Source of the DNA: an uncultured Mollicutes bacterium | GTDB lineage: Bacteria; Bacillota_I; Bacilli_A; RF39; UBA660 | Assembly: GCA_900557675.1 (NCBI GenBank) | Contig: USTO01000023.1 | Coordinates: 1-9,515, forward strand | Length of the DNA: 9,515 nucleotides | Direction: 5' to 3' | Shown here: positions 1 through 6,225 of the stretch, one piece after another | Position numbering within the stretch: the first letter of the stretch is position 1 | How the letters are laid out: the number at the start of each line of letters is the position of its first letter | Made by a program: the position numbers and the translations under genes | The notes under the pieces: generated by a model | The model's input: the letters and a program-made list of their open reading frames with translations, nothing else | Database searches by the model: none | What the model was told of the DNA's origin: nothing

Positions 1-45
1 TTATAGTCTTTTTTGTATATAAAGAAAAAAGGTAGGTTGGTGGAT

Positions 46-1560
46 ATGAAGAAGTTAATAGTAATAGTATTTATAATATTTGGGGCTTTTTTAACATTTA
101 GTTTATATAGGACATTCGCTTATGATACGAGCGTGGTAGAGGAAGTACCTAGTACTACTGATTTAGAATATACTTTTAAGATAGGTAATAGTAGTATTAA
201 ACAGATAACTGTGGATAGTGGGGAAACTAGGTACTATGATATAGTACTAGGTAACCCTAATAATGCTAAGATAAGTTATAGTGTATATTATGAAATGGTA
301 AGTCCTAGTACTAAACCTGATGGTTATAAGATAGAATATACTTCTAAAAGTACAGGAAATAGTACGGGTATAGTAAATAATAATGGTAATATTACTTTAA
401 ATATAGTAGTAACTAATACTAGTAGTAATACTGTTACTGTTAAAGTAGGAACAGTAGCAGGATATGTTAAGGGAGGAGAGTTAACACTTAATAGTGGGCA
501 AGTTGTTATACCTAAGAAGGTAACAGCTTCTGATTATATTATGAGTTTAGATGATGGAACAACGGGAGATAGTGGAAGTGGAGTATATAAAGTACATCAC
601 GATGCAATACCAGCTGAAAGTAGTGCAACAGGTAAAGTAATAGAAGAAATAGATGATTATAGATATTATGGAGCAAGCCCTAATAATTATGTATGTTTAG
701 ATAACAGCACTGGTACTTGTGAAGATAGACATTTATATAGAATAATTGGTAGTATCTACGAAGAAAACTCAGGTGTTAATTTGTTAAAAGTTATAAAATC
801 AACATATTTAACAGATGGAACAGCAATCCGTTTTAGCTGGGATACAGATGATGAGGATAGTACATTGGTAACTCCGATTATTAGTGTTCCAGATTATTTA
901 CCGACACCGTGCAGCAGTATATGGTCTGCTGATAATTTTGGAATAAGTAATGGTAGTACGTTAATGCGGCTACTTAATAATGTATGGTTGCAAAATTCAA
1001 TGGCATATTATTATAATAAAGGTGCAAATAATACGAATAAAATAAGTATCAATTTCAAAACAATTGGTTTAAGTAATGACGCTAAGAGGTACATTAATAA
1101 AAATAGTATGTATTATTTAGGCTCACATACAACCAGTGATGAATATGTAAATGATATATATATAAGAGAGCGAAGTAATGTTACAATTAGTGGAGGTGCA
1201 ACATATTGGAATGGAACGGTAGGATTAATGTACGCAAGTGATTATGGTTATACTTCGGGTACAAAATGTACGACTGAGGAAAATATTAAAAGTAATACAT
1301 ATAGTTGTAATTCCAATAATTGGCTAAGTAGTACAAATACAGAGTGGACAATTTCTTCTTTGTCGGAAAGTCAGGTATGGGTAATAAATACAATTGATAA
1401 TAATACTTATCTATATGGTATGGATGCTTCGGGAAATATTTGGGCGTATGATCACGGAGATCTTCTTGGTATTGTTAGACCCGTCTTCTACCTAGATAAA
1501 GACGTAGTCATTACATCTGGTACAGGTACTTCCTCTGATCCCTATATTATATCTAAATAA
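46..1560 (+). CDS. Membrane-anchored surface protein with C-terminal lectin/DUF6273-like domain
   Basis: The protein has 504 residues from ATG 46. The frame is open upstream to a TTG at 13, but ATG 46 follows AAAGGTAGG at a workable distance and begins a typical signal/anchor: KK, then a hydrophobic stretch at about residues 4-20, ending in YRTFAYDTS. Residues about 35-160 are rich in Ser, Thr, Asn and Val and look like a beta-sandwich. A Gly/Ser linker lies near 170-180. From about 203 the pattern YRYYGASPNNYVCLDN, then LYRIIGSI, and finally VRPVFYLDKDVVIT...GTGTSSDPYII matches a C-terminal module I recall as common in extracytoplasmic proteins of uncultured Firmicutes (DUF6273-like, C-type-lectin/FGE-like fold suspected). 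Cysteines at 217, 224, 289, 408 and 421 could form disulfides. It probably acts outside the cell, anchored by its N-terminus, in adhesion or ligand binding, but no ligand can be read from the sequence. Codon use is odd: ATA, GTA and CTA are frequent, unlike the next + gene. The family call is from memory of motifs; the reading frame is certain. Confidence 0.75.
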   Translation: MKKLIVIVFIIFGAFLTFSLYRTFAYDTSVVEEVPSTTDLEYTFKIGNSSIKQITVDSGETRYYDIVLGNPNNAKISYSVYYEMVSPSTKPDGYKIEYTSKSTGNSTGIVNNNGNITLNIVVTNTSSNTVTVKVGTVAGYVKGGELTLNSGQVVIPKKVTASDYIMSLDDGTTGDSGSGVYKVHHDAIPAESSATGKVIEEIDDYRYYGASPNNYVCLDNSTGTCEDRHLYRIIGSIYEENSGVNLLKVIKSTYLTDGTAIRFSWDTDDEDSTLVTPIISVPDYLPTPCSSIWSADNFGISNGSTLMRLLNNVWLQNSMAYYYNKGANNTNKISINFKTIGLSNDAKRYINKNSMYYLGSHTTSDEYVNDIYIRERSNVTISGGATYWNGTVGLMYASDYGYTSGTKCTTEENIKSNTYSCNSNNWLSSTNTEWTISSLSESQVWVINTIDNNTYLYGMDASGNIWAYDHGDLLGIVRPVFYLDKDVVITSGTGTSSDPYIISK

Positions 1561-1570
1561 TACATACATT

Positions 1571-1603
1571 AGATTAACTATTTATATTATAGTTAATCTT
1601 TTT
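1571..1603 (+). terminator. Rho-independent terminator after the surface protein gene
   Basis: A perfect 10-bp stem, AGATTAACTA (1571-1580) paired with TAGTTAATCT (1590-1599), has a 9-nt AT-rich loop and is followed by a T run. It starts 10 bases after the stop codon. Confidence 0.85.
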
Positions 1604-1623
1604 AAGTATATAATATACTTAAA
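1601..1623. repeat. 23-bp AT-rich palindrome, possible operator
   Basis: TTTAAGTATAT (1601-1611) and ATATACTTAAA (1613-1623) are perfect 11-bp inverted arms around one central A. The palindrome begins in the T tail of the preceding terminator. A half-site TTTAAGTAT recurs at 1689-1697, just downstream of the pyrophosphatase -10 box. It could be an operator, or a terminator extension or reverse-strand terminator. The AT-richness weakens any claim. Confidence 0.4.
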
Positions 1624-1677
1624 TTAGGGATTATTTAATTAAATTAAAGATAAAATAATGCATATTTTTATAAATAG

Positions 1678-1686
1678 TGGTATAAT
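1678..1686 (+). promoter_or_regulatory. Extended -10 promoter of the pyrophosphatase gene
   Basis: TGG directly followed by TATAAT (1681-1686) forms a consensus extended -10 element, 47 bases before the start codon. The best -35 candidate is the weak TGCATA at 1659-1664 with a 16-bp spacer. Confidence 0.6.
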
Positions 1687-1702
1687 ATTTTAAGTATTTG
1701 CC

Positions 1703-1712
1703 CCCGATAGGG
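1703..1712. repeat. CCCGATAGGG motif, copy 1
   Basis: A GC-rich 10-mer with CCC and GGG arms around GATA lies in the short leader of the pyrophosphatase gene, between the -10 box and the ribosome binding site. In RNA it could form a tiny hairpin, extended by GCCC/GGGC. An identical copy lies at 5446-5455. Function unknown. Confidence 0.5.
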
Positions 1713-1733
1713 CCCAAAAAAGGAAGTGAAAAA

Positions 1734-3353
1734 ATGGAAAAAGTTTATGTATTTGGACATAGAAGTCCAGACACTGATAGCGTTGGGGCGGCGATTAGTC
1801 TAGCGTATTTGAAGAGAAAACTAGGCGTTGATGCAGTGCCTGTTGTTTTGAGTAGTGTTAATAGGGAGAGTAAGTATGCTCTTGATTATTTTGGTGTGCC
1901 GGAGCCGATGTTTATTAATGATGTGAAGATTAAGATTAAGGATTTGGAATATACAAAGAATCATAGTATTAGGATTACTAATAGTATTATGGATGCGTAT
2001 AAAAAGATGGAGAAAGCGGAAATTAGTAAGGTGCCGGTTATTGATGATAAGAAGCATATTGTTGGTATTATTAATATGAAGGATATTGCTAGTGAGTGTA
2101 TTAGTGGTAAGAGGAATGTAGTTGATGCGAAGTATAATAATATTATTAATACTCTTGGTGGTAAGGAAATTCTTAGATTTGATGAGGATATTTGTGGTAA
2201 TGTTATTACGGCGGGATATAGGAGTAGTACGTTTTTAGATGAGATTAGACTTAGTCAAGATGATGTTTTAATTGTTGGTAATAGGTATAGTATTATTGAG
2301 TATGCTATTTTAAGTAAGGTTAAGCTTATTGTTTTAACGGGTGGTTTTGATATGAAAGAGGAACATCTTGAACTTTCTCGTAAGAATGGGGTTAATATTA
2401 TTGGAACGGATATGGGGACGCTTGAAACTATTAAGGTTTTTGATTTTTGTAATAGTGTTAGTACGATTATGAGTGGTAATGATGTTTTATGTGTTCACGA
2501 TTATGATGATTTATCTGATTTTGTGGCTCTTGCTGATAAGACGAGGTATAGTTATTATCCGGTTCTTAATAAGAAGGGACAGTATCTTGGTATTATTAGG
2601 TTTTCGGATATTGAGTTTAGTAAGAGGAAGAAGGTTATTTTGGTTGACCATAATTCTTTAGAACAGAGTGCTATTGGTTTGGATGAAGCGGATATTATTG
2701 AGATTGTGGATCATCATAATATTTCTCCAATGAGTACAAAGAGTCCTATTATTTTTAGGAATATGCCGGTTGGTAGTACGAATACGATTATTTTTGGTAT
2801 GTATAGGGAAAGTGGTATTGCTATTCCTAAGGATATTGCGGGAATGATGTTATCGGGTATTTTGTCGGATACGCTTATTCTTACTAGTCCTACTACTACT
2901 GATATTGATAGGAAAGTTGTTAAGGAACTTAGTCTTATTTGTGGTGTTGATTATGAGAAGTATGGTATGGATATGCTTAAGGCTGGTACTAGTTTAAAGG
3001 GTAAGACTAAGGAAGAGGTTTTGTATATGGACTTTAAGACTTATCCGGTTAATGATGATAAGATTGGGCTTGGTAATATTCTTACTACTAATATTGAGGA
3101 TATTGAAGAGGATAGGGATGGTTATATTGAGCTTTTGAACAGGGAGAGTGATCTTGGGGGATATGTGTTTATTGCTTTATATGTAACGGACTTTATTAAG
3201 AATGGTAGTTATGTTTATTATAGTGATGGTGGTTATGATATTCTTAAGAATATTTATGGAGAGAATCTTTGTGAGGGATATTTTCTTGATGGAGTGCTTT
3301 CGAGAAAGAAACAAATTCTTCCGAATATTTTACGAGAGATGGAGAATGAATAG
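1734..3353 (+). CDS. ppaC: Manganese-dependent inorganic pyrophosphatase with CBS and DRTGG domains
   Basis: Cytoplasmic family II pyrophosphatase (539 residues) that hydrolyses pyrophosphate to two phosphates and so drives biosynthetic reactions forward. ATG 1734 was chosen because AGGAAG lies about 8 bases upstream and the DHH domain starts at once. The N-terminal DHH half shows HRSPDTDS (H9, D13 and D15 are metal ligands, at the same positions as in the classic enzyme). A regulatory insert follows: a first CBS domain at about 65-122, a DRTGG-like domain at about 140-235 and a second CBS domain at about 240-297. The DHH domain then resumes with VILVDHN (301-307) and IVDHHN (324-329). The DHHA2 domain includes SGILSDTLILTSPT (374-387) and ends with the signature SRKKQ (523-527). 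All catalytic motifs are intact and the length fits CBS-type pyrophosphatases. Known CBS-PPases are regulated by adenine nucleotides, which is inferred here. It is monocistronic, with its own promoter and terminator. Confidence 0.95.
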   Translation: MEKVYVFGHRSPDTDSVGAAISLAYLKRKLGVDAVPVVLSSVNRESKYALDYFGVPEPMFINDVKIKIKDLEYTKNHSIRITNSIMDAYKKMEKAEISKVPVIDDKKHIVGIINMKDIASECISGKRNVVDAKYNNIINTLGGKEILRFDEDICGNVITAGYRSSTFLDEIRLSQDDVLIVGNRYSIIEYAILSKVKLIVLTGGFDMKEEHLELSRKNGVNIIGTDMGTLETIKVFDFCNSVSTIMSGNDVLCVHDYDDLSDFVALADKTRYSYYPVLNKKGQYLGIIRFSDIEFSKRKKVILVDHNSLEQSAIGLDEADIIEIVDHHNISPMSTKSPIIFRNMPVGSTNTIIFGMYRESGIAIPKDIAGMMLSGILSDTLILTSPTTTDIDRKVVKELSLICGVDYEKYGMDMLKAGTSLKGKTKEEVLYMDFKTYPVNDDKIGLGNILTTNIEDIEEDRDGYIELLNRESDLGGYVFIALYVTDFIKNGSYVYYSDGGYDILKNIYGENLCEGYFLDGVLSRKKQILPNILREMENE

Positions 3354-3359
3354 GGAAGA

Positions 3360-3388
3360 AAGAATGGCTATGGGGCTGTTCTTTTTTT
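3360..3388 (+). terminator. Rho-independent terminator after ppaC
   Basis: AAGAATGGC (3360-3368) pairs with GCTGTTCTT (3375-3383) with two G-T wobbles and a 6-base loop. A run of T follows to 3388. It begins 6 bases after the ppaC stop codon. Confidence 0.75.
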
Positions 3389-3412
3389 GTGGGTATTGGG
3401 TGGATTTTTGAG

Positions 3413-3446
3413 TTTCTAGGTGCATTTCTAGGTGCATCGGGTGCAT
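3413..3446. repeat. Short tandem repeat, 12-bp unit
   Basis: TTTCTAGGTGCA occurs twice head to tail (3413-3424 and 3425-3436). A third partial copy follows, so GGTGCAT appears three times (3419, 3431, 3440). The repeat sits between two convergent terminators and belongs to no supported gene. No function is evident; replication slippage is the simplest origin. Confidence 0.6.
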
Positions 3447-3516
3447 TTTGTGGTATATATTTGATTTAAATGATTAGTGAAAGTTGATGTAAATGTATAA
3501 ATATAGATATTAATTT

Positions 3517-3542
3517 ATAAAAAAACAGAGACAATCTCTGTT
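3517..3542 (-). terminator. Terminator of the cation exchanger gene
   Basis: Read on the minus strand, AACAGAGA and TCTCTGTT (3535-3542 and 3524-3531 on +) form an 8-bp stem with a 3-base loop. A T run follows. The stem overlaps the last bases of the exchanger gene's stop codon. With the ppaC terminator it separates two convergent genes. Confidence 0.8.
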
Positions 3543-4491
3543 ACACTATAAATACTAGGGTATAATATATAGCAAAGGCTACTAACATTATAATACCGTT
3601 ACTTTTGGTAATTGTTTTATTGGTTTTGGAAAATACTAGAAGCATTATTGCTGATGCTACTAACATAATTAGGTCTAGGTTGTTAAATGCTCCTGTAGGG
3701 ATTGTTCCGTATATTAGTATTGGCAATCCTAGTACTACACATATATTGAATATATTACTTCCTATAATATTACCGACAAGTAGGTCTTGTTCTCCTTTTT
3801 TAGATGATACTATCGTGGTTACTAATTCGGGAAGAGAAGTACCAAAGGCTACGATTGTTAGTGATATTACTCTTTCACTAAGTCCTAATGTTTTGGCAAT
3901 ACTTGATGCGTTATTTACTACGAGGTCACTTCCTATTATTATGCAAGCTAGGCCTAGTATGATAAAGATTATTGATTTACCAAGCCCGAATGGCGCCTTT
4001 TCATCTTCTTTATCTTTTTTTGATTTGGCAAGAGTGACTAGGTAATATATAAAGACAGTGAAAAAGAGTAGCATTACAATGGAATCTAATCTTGTTATGC
4101 GATTTATGGGGTCGCCAGCAAGAGATACATCTAGCATAAGCACTACTAGTAATGCTGATATTAGTATTGTTAGGGGTAATTCTTTCTTGATGGTACTATC
4201 TTTTAGTTTTATTGGTTTTATAAGGGCTGCTACTCCTAGTATAAGGAGTATGTTTAAAATACAACTTCCAATTACGTTTCCTAGTACCATATCTGAGTTA
4301 TGATGAGCAAGGGCACTCATTGAAACGGCAAATTCGGGAGCGGAAGTACCGAAGGCAACAATGGTTAAACCGATTAGCATTTTTGGTACTTTGAAGTTTT
4401 GGGCGGTACTTGAAGATCCGTCGACAAAAATGTCAGCACCTTTTATTAAAAATATAAATCCTAGTATTAATAGTAAAATGTTTAATATCAT
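3541..4491 (-). CDS. Sodium/calcium exchanger, YrbG type (CaCA family)
   Basis: Inner-membrane cation antiporter (316 residues), predicted to exchange Ca2+ for Na+. It has the family's two inverted alpha repeats. Alpha-1 is GLTIVAFGTSAPEF (41-54) followed by GNVIGSCILN (71-80). Alpha-2 is SLTIVAFGTSLPEL (210-223) followed by GNIIGSNIFN (240-249). E53 and E222 match the cation-binding acidic residues of the family. N80 and N249 occupy the second binding positions; the second is Asn rather than the Asp of the structurally known archaeal NCX, as I recall for YrbG-like proteins. C77 replaces the usual Asn in the first GSN motif. About ten hydrophobic segments flank a charged cytoplasmic loop at 156-168 (KSKKDKEDEK), and the length is normal. 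The ATG is preceded by GGAGG at 7-base spacing. Ion specificity (Ca2+ versus other ions, Na+ versus H+) cannot be read from the sequence. Confidence 0.92.
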   Translation of the reverse strand: MILNILLLILGFIFLIKGADIFVDGSSSTAQNFKVPKMLIGLTIVAFGTSAPEFAVSMSALAHHNSDMVLGNVIGSCILNILLILGVAALIKPIKLKDSTIKKELPLTILISALLVVLMLDVSLAGDPINRITRLDSIVMLLFFTVFIYYLVTLAKSKKDKEDEKAPFGLGKSIIFIILGLACIIIGSDLVVNNASSIAKTLGLSERVISLTIVAFGTSLPELVTTIVSSKKGEQDLLVGNIIGSNIFNICVVLGLPILIYGTIPTGAFNNLDLIMLVASAIMLLVFSKTNKTITKSNGIIMLVAFAIYYTLVFIV

Positions 4492-4509
4492 AAAAATTCC
4501 TCCTTTAAT

Positions 4510-4518
4510 ATTGTAACA
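4510..4518 (-). promoter_or_regulatory. Candidate -10 promoter of the exchanger gene
   Basis: On the minus strand TGT-TACAAT forms an extended -10 about 20 bases before the start codon, in the 56-base gap after the tandem-XRE gene. No convincing -35 is seen and there is no terminator in this gap. The exchanger may therefore also be read through from the regulator gene. Confidence 0.4.
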
Positions 4519-4547
4519 TATATAGGAGGTAATTTATACATTTATTT

Positions 4548-4985
4548 TTATTTTCTTCCACAAAGCCAATCTAATGATATATTATACTTGGCTATTATTT
4601 GTAAAGCAAAAGCGGTTAATAGCATTGTTTTGCCACTTTCATAGGCACTTATAGTGGATTGGGTTGTGTTTAGATAATTTGCTAATTGTACTTGAGTTAT
4701 ATTGTACTGCTTTCTAAACTCTTTTAGTCTTTTTCCAATGACTTTTTTGTCAATTTCACATTTTTTCGTGGGTTTGTTGTGTCGTGATATTCCAGCAACG
4801 TAATCCATACTTATGTTAAAATGATTGCATAGTATATTTAGTTTACGTAGTGGTATAAATTCTTGTCCACTTTCCCACCTAGAATAGTTAGACTGACTTA
4901 CTTTTAATATTTTAGCCATATCGATTTGTCGTAAGTCAGCTTCTATTCTAATGTCTAATAATCTTTCATAAAACACAATTATCAC
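4548..4985 (-). CDS. Tandem double-HTH XRE-family transcription regulator
   Basis: A 145-residue DNA-binding protein made of two complete Cro/C1-type helix-turn-helix domains in one chain. Domain 1 spans about residues 6-64, with recognition region VSQSNYSRWESG at 29-40. Domain 2 spans about 80-144, with TTQSTISAYESGKT at 107-120. A short basic linker (RHNKPTKK) joins them. Ordinary XRE repressors carry one domain and dimerise, so this looks like a covalent pseudo-dimer. Two GTG starts are possible. GTG 4985 gives 145 residues. GTG 4976 is three codons shorter and has GGTGAT just upstream, a good match to the extended Shine-Dalgarno sequence, though close. It lies upstream of the exchanger on the same strand (56 bases) and divergent from a small membrane protein gene. 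It is likely to act on the shared divergent promoter; this is inference. Confidence 0.85.
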   Translation of the reverse strand: MIIVFYERLLDIRIEADLRQIDMAKILKVSQSNYSRWESGQEFIPLRKLNILCNHFNISMDYVAGISRHNKPTKKCEIDKKVIGKRLKEFRKQYNITQVQLANYLNTTQSTISAYESGKTMLLTAFALQIIAKYNISLDWLCGRK

Positions 4986-5024
4986 CGCTTATAATTTTCC
5001 CATTAAATAATAAAATATTTAAAA

Positions 5025-5057
5025 ATTATACAAATAAACGATATTTTGGTGTATAAT
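5025..5057. promoter_or_regulatory. Divergent promoter pair with inverted-repeat -10 boxes
   Basis: ATTATACA (5025-5032) and TGTATAAT (5050-5057) are a perfect 8-bp inverted repeat separated by 17 bases. The left arm read on the minus strand gives TGTATAAT, a -10 box for the tandem-XRE gene. The right arm gives the same box for the small membrane protein gene on +. The -35 region of each promoter therefore falls on or beside the other's -10, so the two should compete. The repeat also suits an operator for the adjacent regulator. Confidence 0.55.
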
Positions 5058-5075
5058 AGTATTTATATGAATTTG

Positions 5076-5081
5076 AGGAGG
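5076..5081 (+). promoter_or_regulatory. Ribosome binding site that decides the small membrane protein start
   Basis: AGGAGG ends only 2 bases before ATG 5084, too close for initiation, but 11 bases before ATG 5093. The second ATG is therefore preferred, although the spacing is on the long side. Confidence 0.65.
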
Positions 5082-5092
5082 ATATGATATAT

Positions 5093-5362
5093 ATGAAATG
5101 TAATAAATTTATTAAAGATGTTATTAATTTTGGGATTGTTATTTTAGGGGTGGCTTTATTGGGAATTAATTATCAATATGGCCTATACTTTTGTGATCTT
5201 TATAATATTCCGTTTGACTTTTCTTTATCGATGATGGGAATAGGTGTAGCAATGGAGATTGGGTTATTTCTTTTTGCTTTAGAATGTATTTTTGCATATT
5301 TGGTTTGGTGTCTTTTGAGGCGGATATTTAATGGAAAGTTGTTTTTTAATAGAAATTCATAG
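5093..5362 (+). CDS. Small two-helix membrane protein of unknown function
   Basis: An 89-residue protein I do not recognise. It has a short basic N-terminus (MKCNKFIKD), a first hydrophobic segment at about 10-28, a short aromatic loop (YQYGLYFCDLYNIPFDF) and a long second hydrophobic segment at about 44-75. It ends in a basic tail (RRIFNGK), so both ends probably lie in the cytoplasm. Cysteines occur at 3, 34, 65 and 73. It has no signal peptidase site and no enzyme motif. It is transcribed divergently from the tandem-XRE regulator and closed by its own terminator. The arrangement suggests a regulator/membrane-protein pair, such as a stress-response, bacteriocin-immunity or toxin-antitoxin-like module, but nothing in the sequence selects among these. 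Starting at ATG 5084 would add three residues. Confidence 0.7.
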   Translation: MKCNKFIKDVINFGIVILGVALLGINYQYGLYFCDLYNIPFDFSLSMMGIGVAMEIGLFLFALECIFAYLVWCLLRRIFNGKLFFNRNS

Positions 5363-5404
5363 TTGTTATTTGTTTGTTTTTTATTGATTAATAGATGTAT
5401 ATTT

Positions 5405-5434
5405 GGTTAACTTATTTTTATAGTTAACTTTTTT
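5405..5434 (+). terminator. Rho-independent terminator after the small membrane protein gene
   Basis: GTTAACT (5406-5412) pairs with AGTTAAC (5422-5428) around a 9-base AT loop, extended by a G-T pair. Six T follow. Confidence 0.75.
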
Positions 5435-5445
5435 GTGTTTTTACT

Positions 5446-5455
5446 CCCGATAGGG
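5446..5455. repeat. CCCGATAGGG motif, copy 2
   Basis: Identical to the 10-mer at 1703-1712. Here it sits between the terminator of the preceding gene and the promoter of the membrane-tethered regulator gene, upstream of the -10 box rather than in the leader. Apart from TC/CC and T/C differences, the immediate flanks are not conserved. Confidence 0.5.
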
Positions 5456-5485
5456 TCATTTTCATATAAAAATTTTAGAGAGATG

Positions 5486-5494
5486 TGCTATAAT
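5486..5494 (+). promoter_or_regulatory. Extended -10 promoter of the membrane-tethered XRE gene
   Basis: TGC-TATAAT (TATAAT at 5489-5494) is a consensus extended -10, 29 bases before the start codon. The -35 region is AT-rich with no good match to TTGACA. Confidence 0.6.
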
Positions 5495-5509
5495 ATATGT
5501 AGACTACTT

Positions 5510-5518
5510 AAGGAGGTG
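5510..5518 (+). promoter_or_regulatory. Ribosome binding site that supports a TTG start
   Basis: AAGGAGGTG is close to a perfect Shine-Dalgarno sequence. GGAGG ends 7 bases before TTG 5524. No in-frame ATG lies near, so TTG is the start. Confidence 0.85.
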
Positions 5519-5523
5519 GTACT

Positions 5524-6216
5524 TTGGATCAAGAAAAAGTTGGTAGTTTTATTAGGGATATCAGGAAGCGGAATGGGCTTACGCAGAAGCAGTTTGCGGA
5601 GAAGTATGGAGTTACTTATCAAGCAGTTAGTAAATGGGAGAATGGAAAAAACTTGCCAGATATTAGTTTGCTTAGAAAGATCGCTAGTGATTATAATGTT
5701 AGTATAGAGAGTATTATGGACGGGAAGAGTGAAGTTAAGAGGAAGATTGATATTAAATTTATTTATTTGGGCTTATTTATTATAGCTATTATTCTTCTTA
5801 TTTTGGTTACTCTTAATAGTGGAAGTGGTGATTTTACTTTCAAAACTATTTCTTCTTCTTGCGATAGTTTTATAGTTAATGGTAGTATTAGTTATAATAA
5901 AAAGAAGAGTGCTATAATGTTGTCAGAAATTGAGTATTGTGGAGAGGCCATTGATAAGATGTATAGTTATATAGAGTGTAATCTTTATGAGAAAAATGGG
6001 ACAGGATTTCATTTAATTGATAGTAATCATTATGAGGGTAATGATATTACTTTGGTTGATTATTTAAAGGGTGTTAAATTTAATACTGATAACTATGTTG
6101 GTATGTGCAAAGATTATGATAATGATAATTTGTATATTAGGATAGGAACGGGTACTAATAAGGATGATGTTGTTTATCACGATATACCTCTAAAATTGTC
6201 TTCCTGTGATAAATAG
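5524..6216 (+). CDS. Membrane-tethered XRE regulator with cysteine-containing exterior domain
   Basis: A 230-residue protein starting at TTG. Residues 4-65 form a canonical Cro/C1 helix-turn-helix (GLTQKQFAEKYGVTYQAVSKWENG at 18-41, split as helices 2 and 3). A basic stretch VKRKIDIK (71-78) precedes one transmembrane helix at about 79-97. Residues 98-230 should lie outside the cell and contain five cysteines (113, 139, 152, 195, 228) and many Asn, Asp and Tyr, with no domain I recognise. The layout, with a cytoplasmic DNA-binding domain, one helix and a sensor-like exterior, is that of a one-component transmembrane regulator. Signal and targets are unknown. It has its own promoter and a probable terminator. 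The downstream neighbour is the arylsulfotransferase, also membrane anchored, which is a possible but unproven target. Confidence 0.85.
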   Translation: MDQEKVGSFIRDIRKRNGLTQKQFAEKYGVTYQAVSKWENGKNLPDISLLRKIASDYNVSIESIMDGKSEVKRKIDIKFIYLGLFIIAIILLILVTLNSGSGDFTFKTISSSCDSFIVNGSISYNKKKSAIMLSEIEYCGEAIDKMYSYIECNLYEKNGTGFHLIDSNHYEGNDITLVDYLKGVKFNTDNYVGMCKDYDNDNLYIRIGTGTNKDDVVYHDIPLKLSSCDK

Positions 6217-6225
6217 TAAGGTAAT

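Noticed and set aside
1..45. Possible end of an upstream terminator or promoter before the surface protein gene
   Set aside because: Only a T run and a few bases are visible; no hairpin or -10/-35 pair can be supported from this fragment.
46..1560. Diversity-generating retroelement target
   Set aside because: The C-terminal lectin-like pattern invites the idea, but no reverse transcriptase or template repeat is present in the window.
1821..2057. 78-codon open frame on - inside ppaC
   Set aside because: Antisense to a DHH/CBS-coding region that is clearly real; low-complexity Ile/Asn product.
2473..3411. Two frame-shifted open frames (2473-2661 and 3202-3411) overlapping ppaC
   Set aside because: Hydrophobic, Ile/Val/Met/Arg-rich translations produced by reading GTT/ATT/AGG-rich codons out of frame; no start signals of their own.
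3605..4045. 146-codon open frame on + opposite the exchanger gene
   Set aside because: Antisense shadow of a conserved antiporter gene; no ribosome binding site, and its product has no recognisable pattern.
4058..4303. 81-codon open frame on + opposite the exchanger gene
   Set aside because: Same reason: an antisense shadow with no start signal.
5435..5707. 90-codon open frame overlapping the tethered XRE gene
   Set aside because: Out-of-frame reading of the XRE gene. The strong ribosome binding site at 5510-5518 serves TTG 5524 instead.
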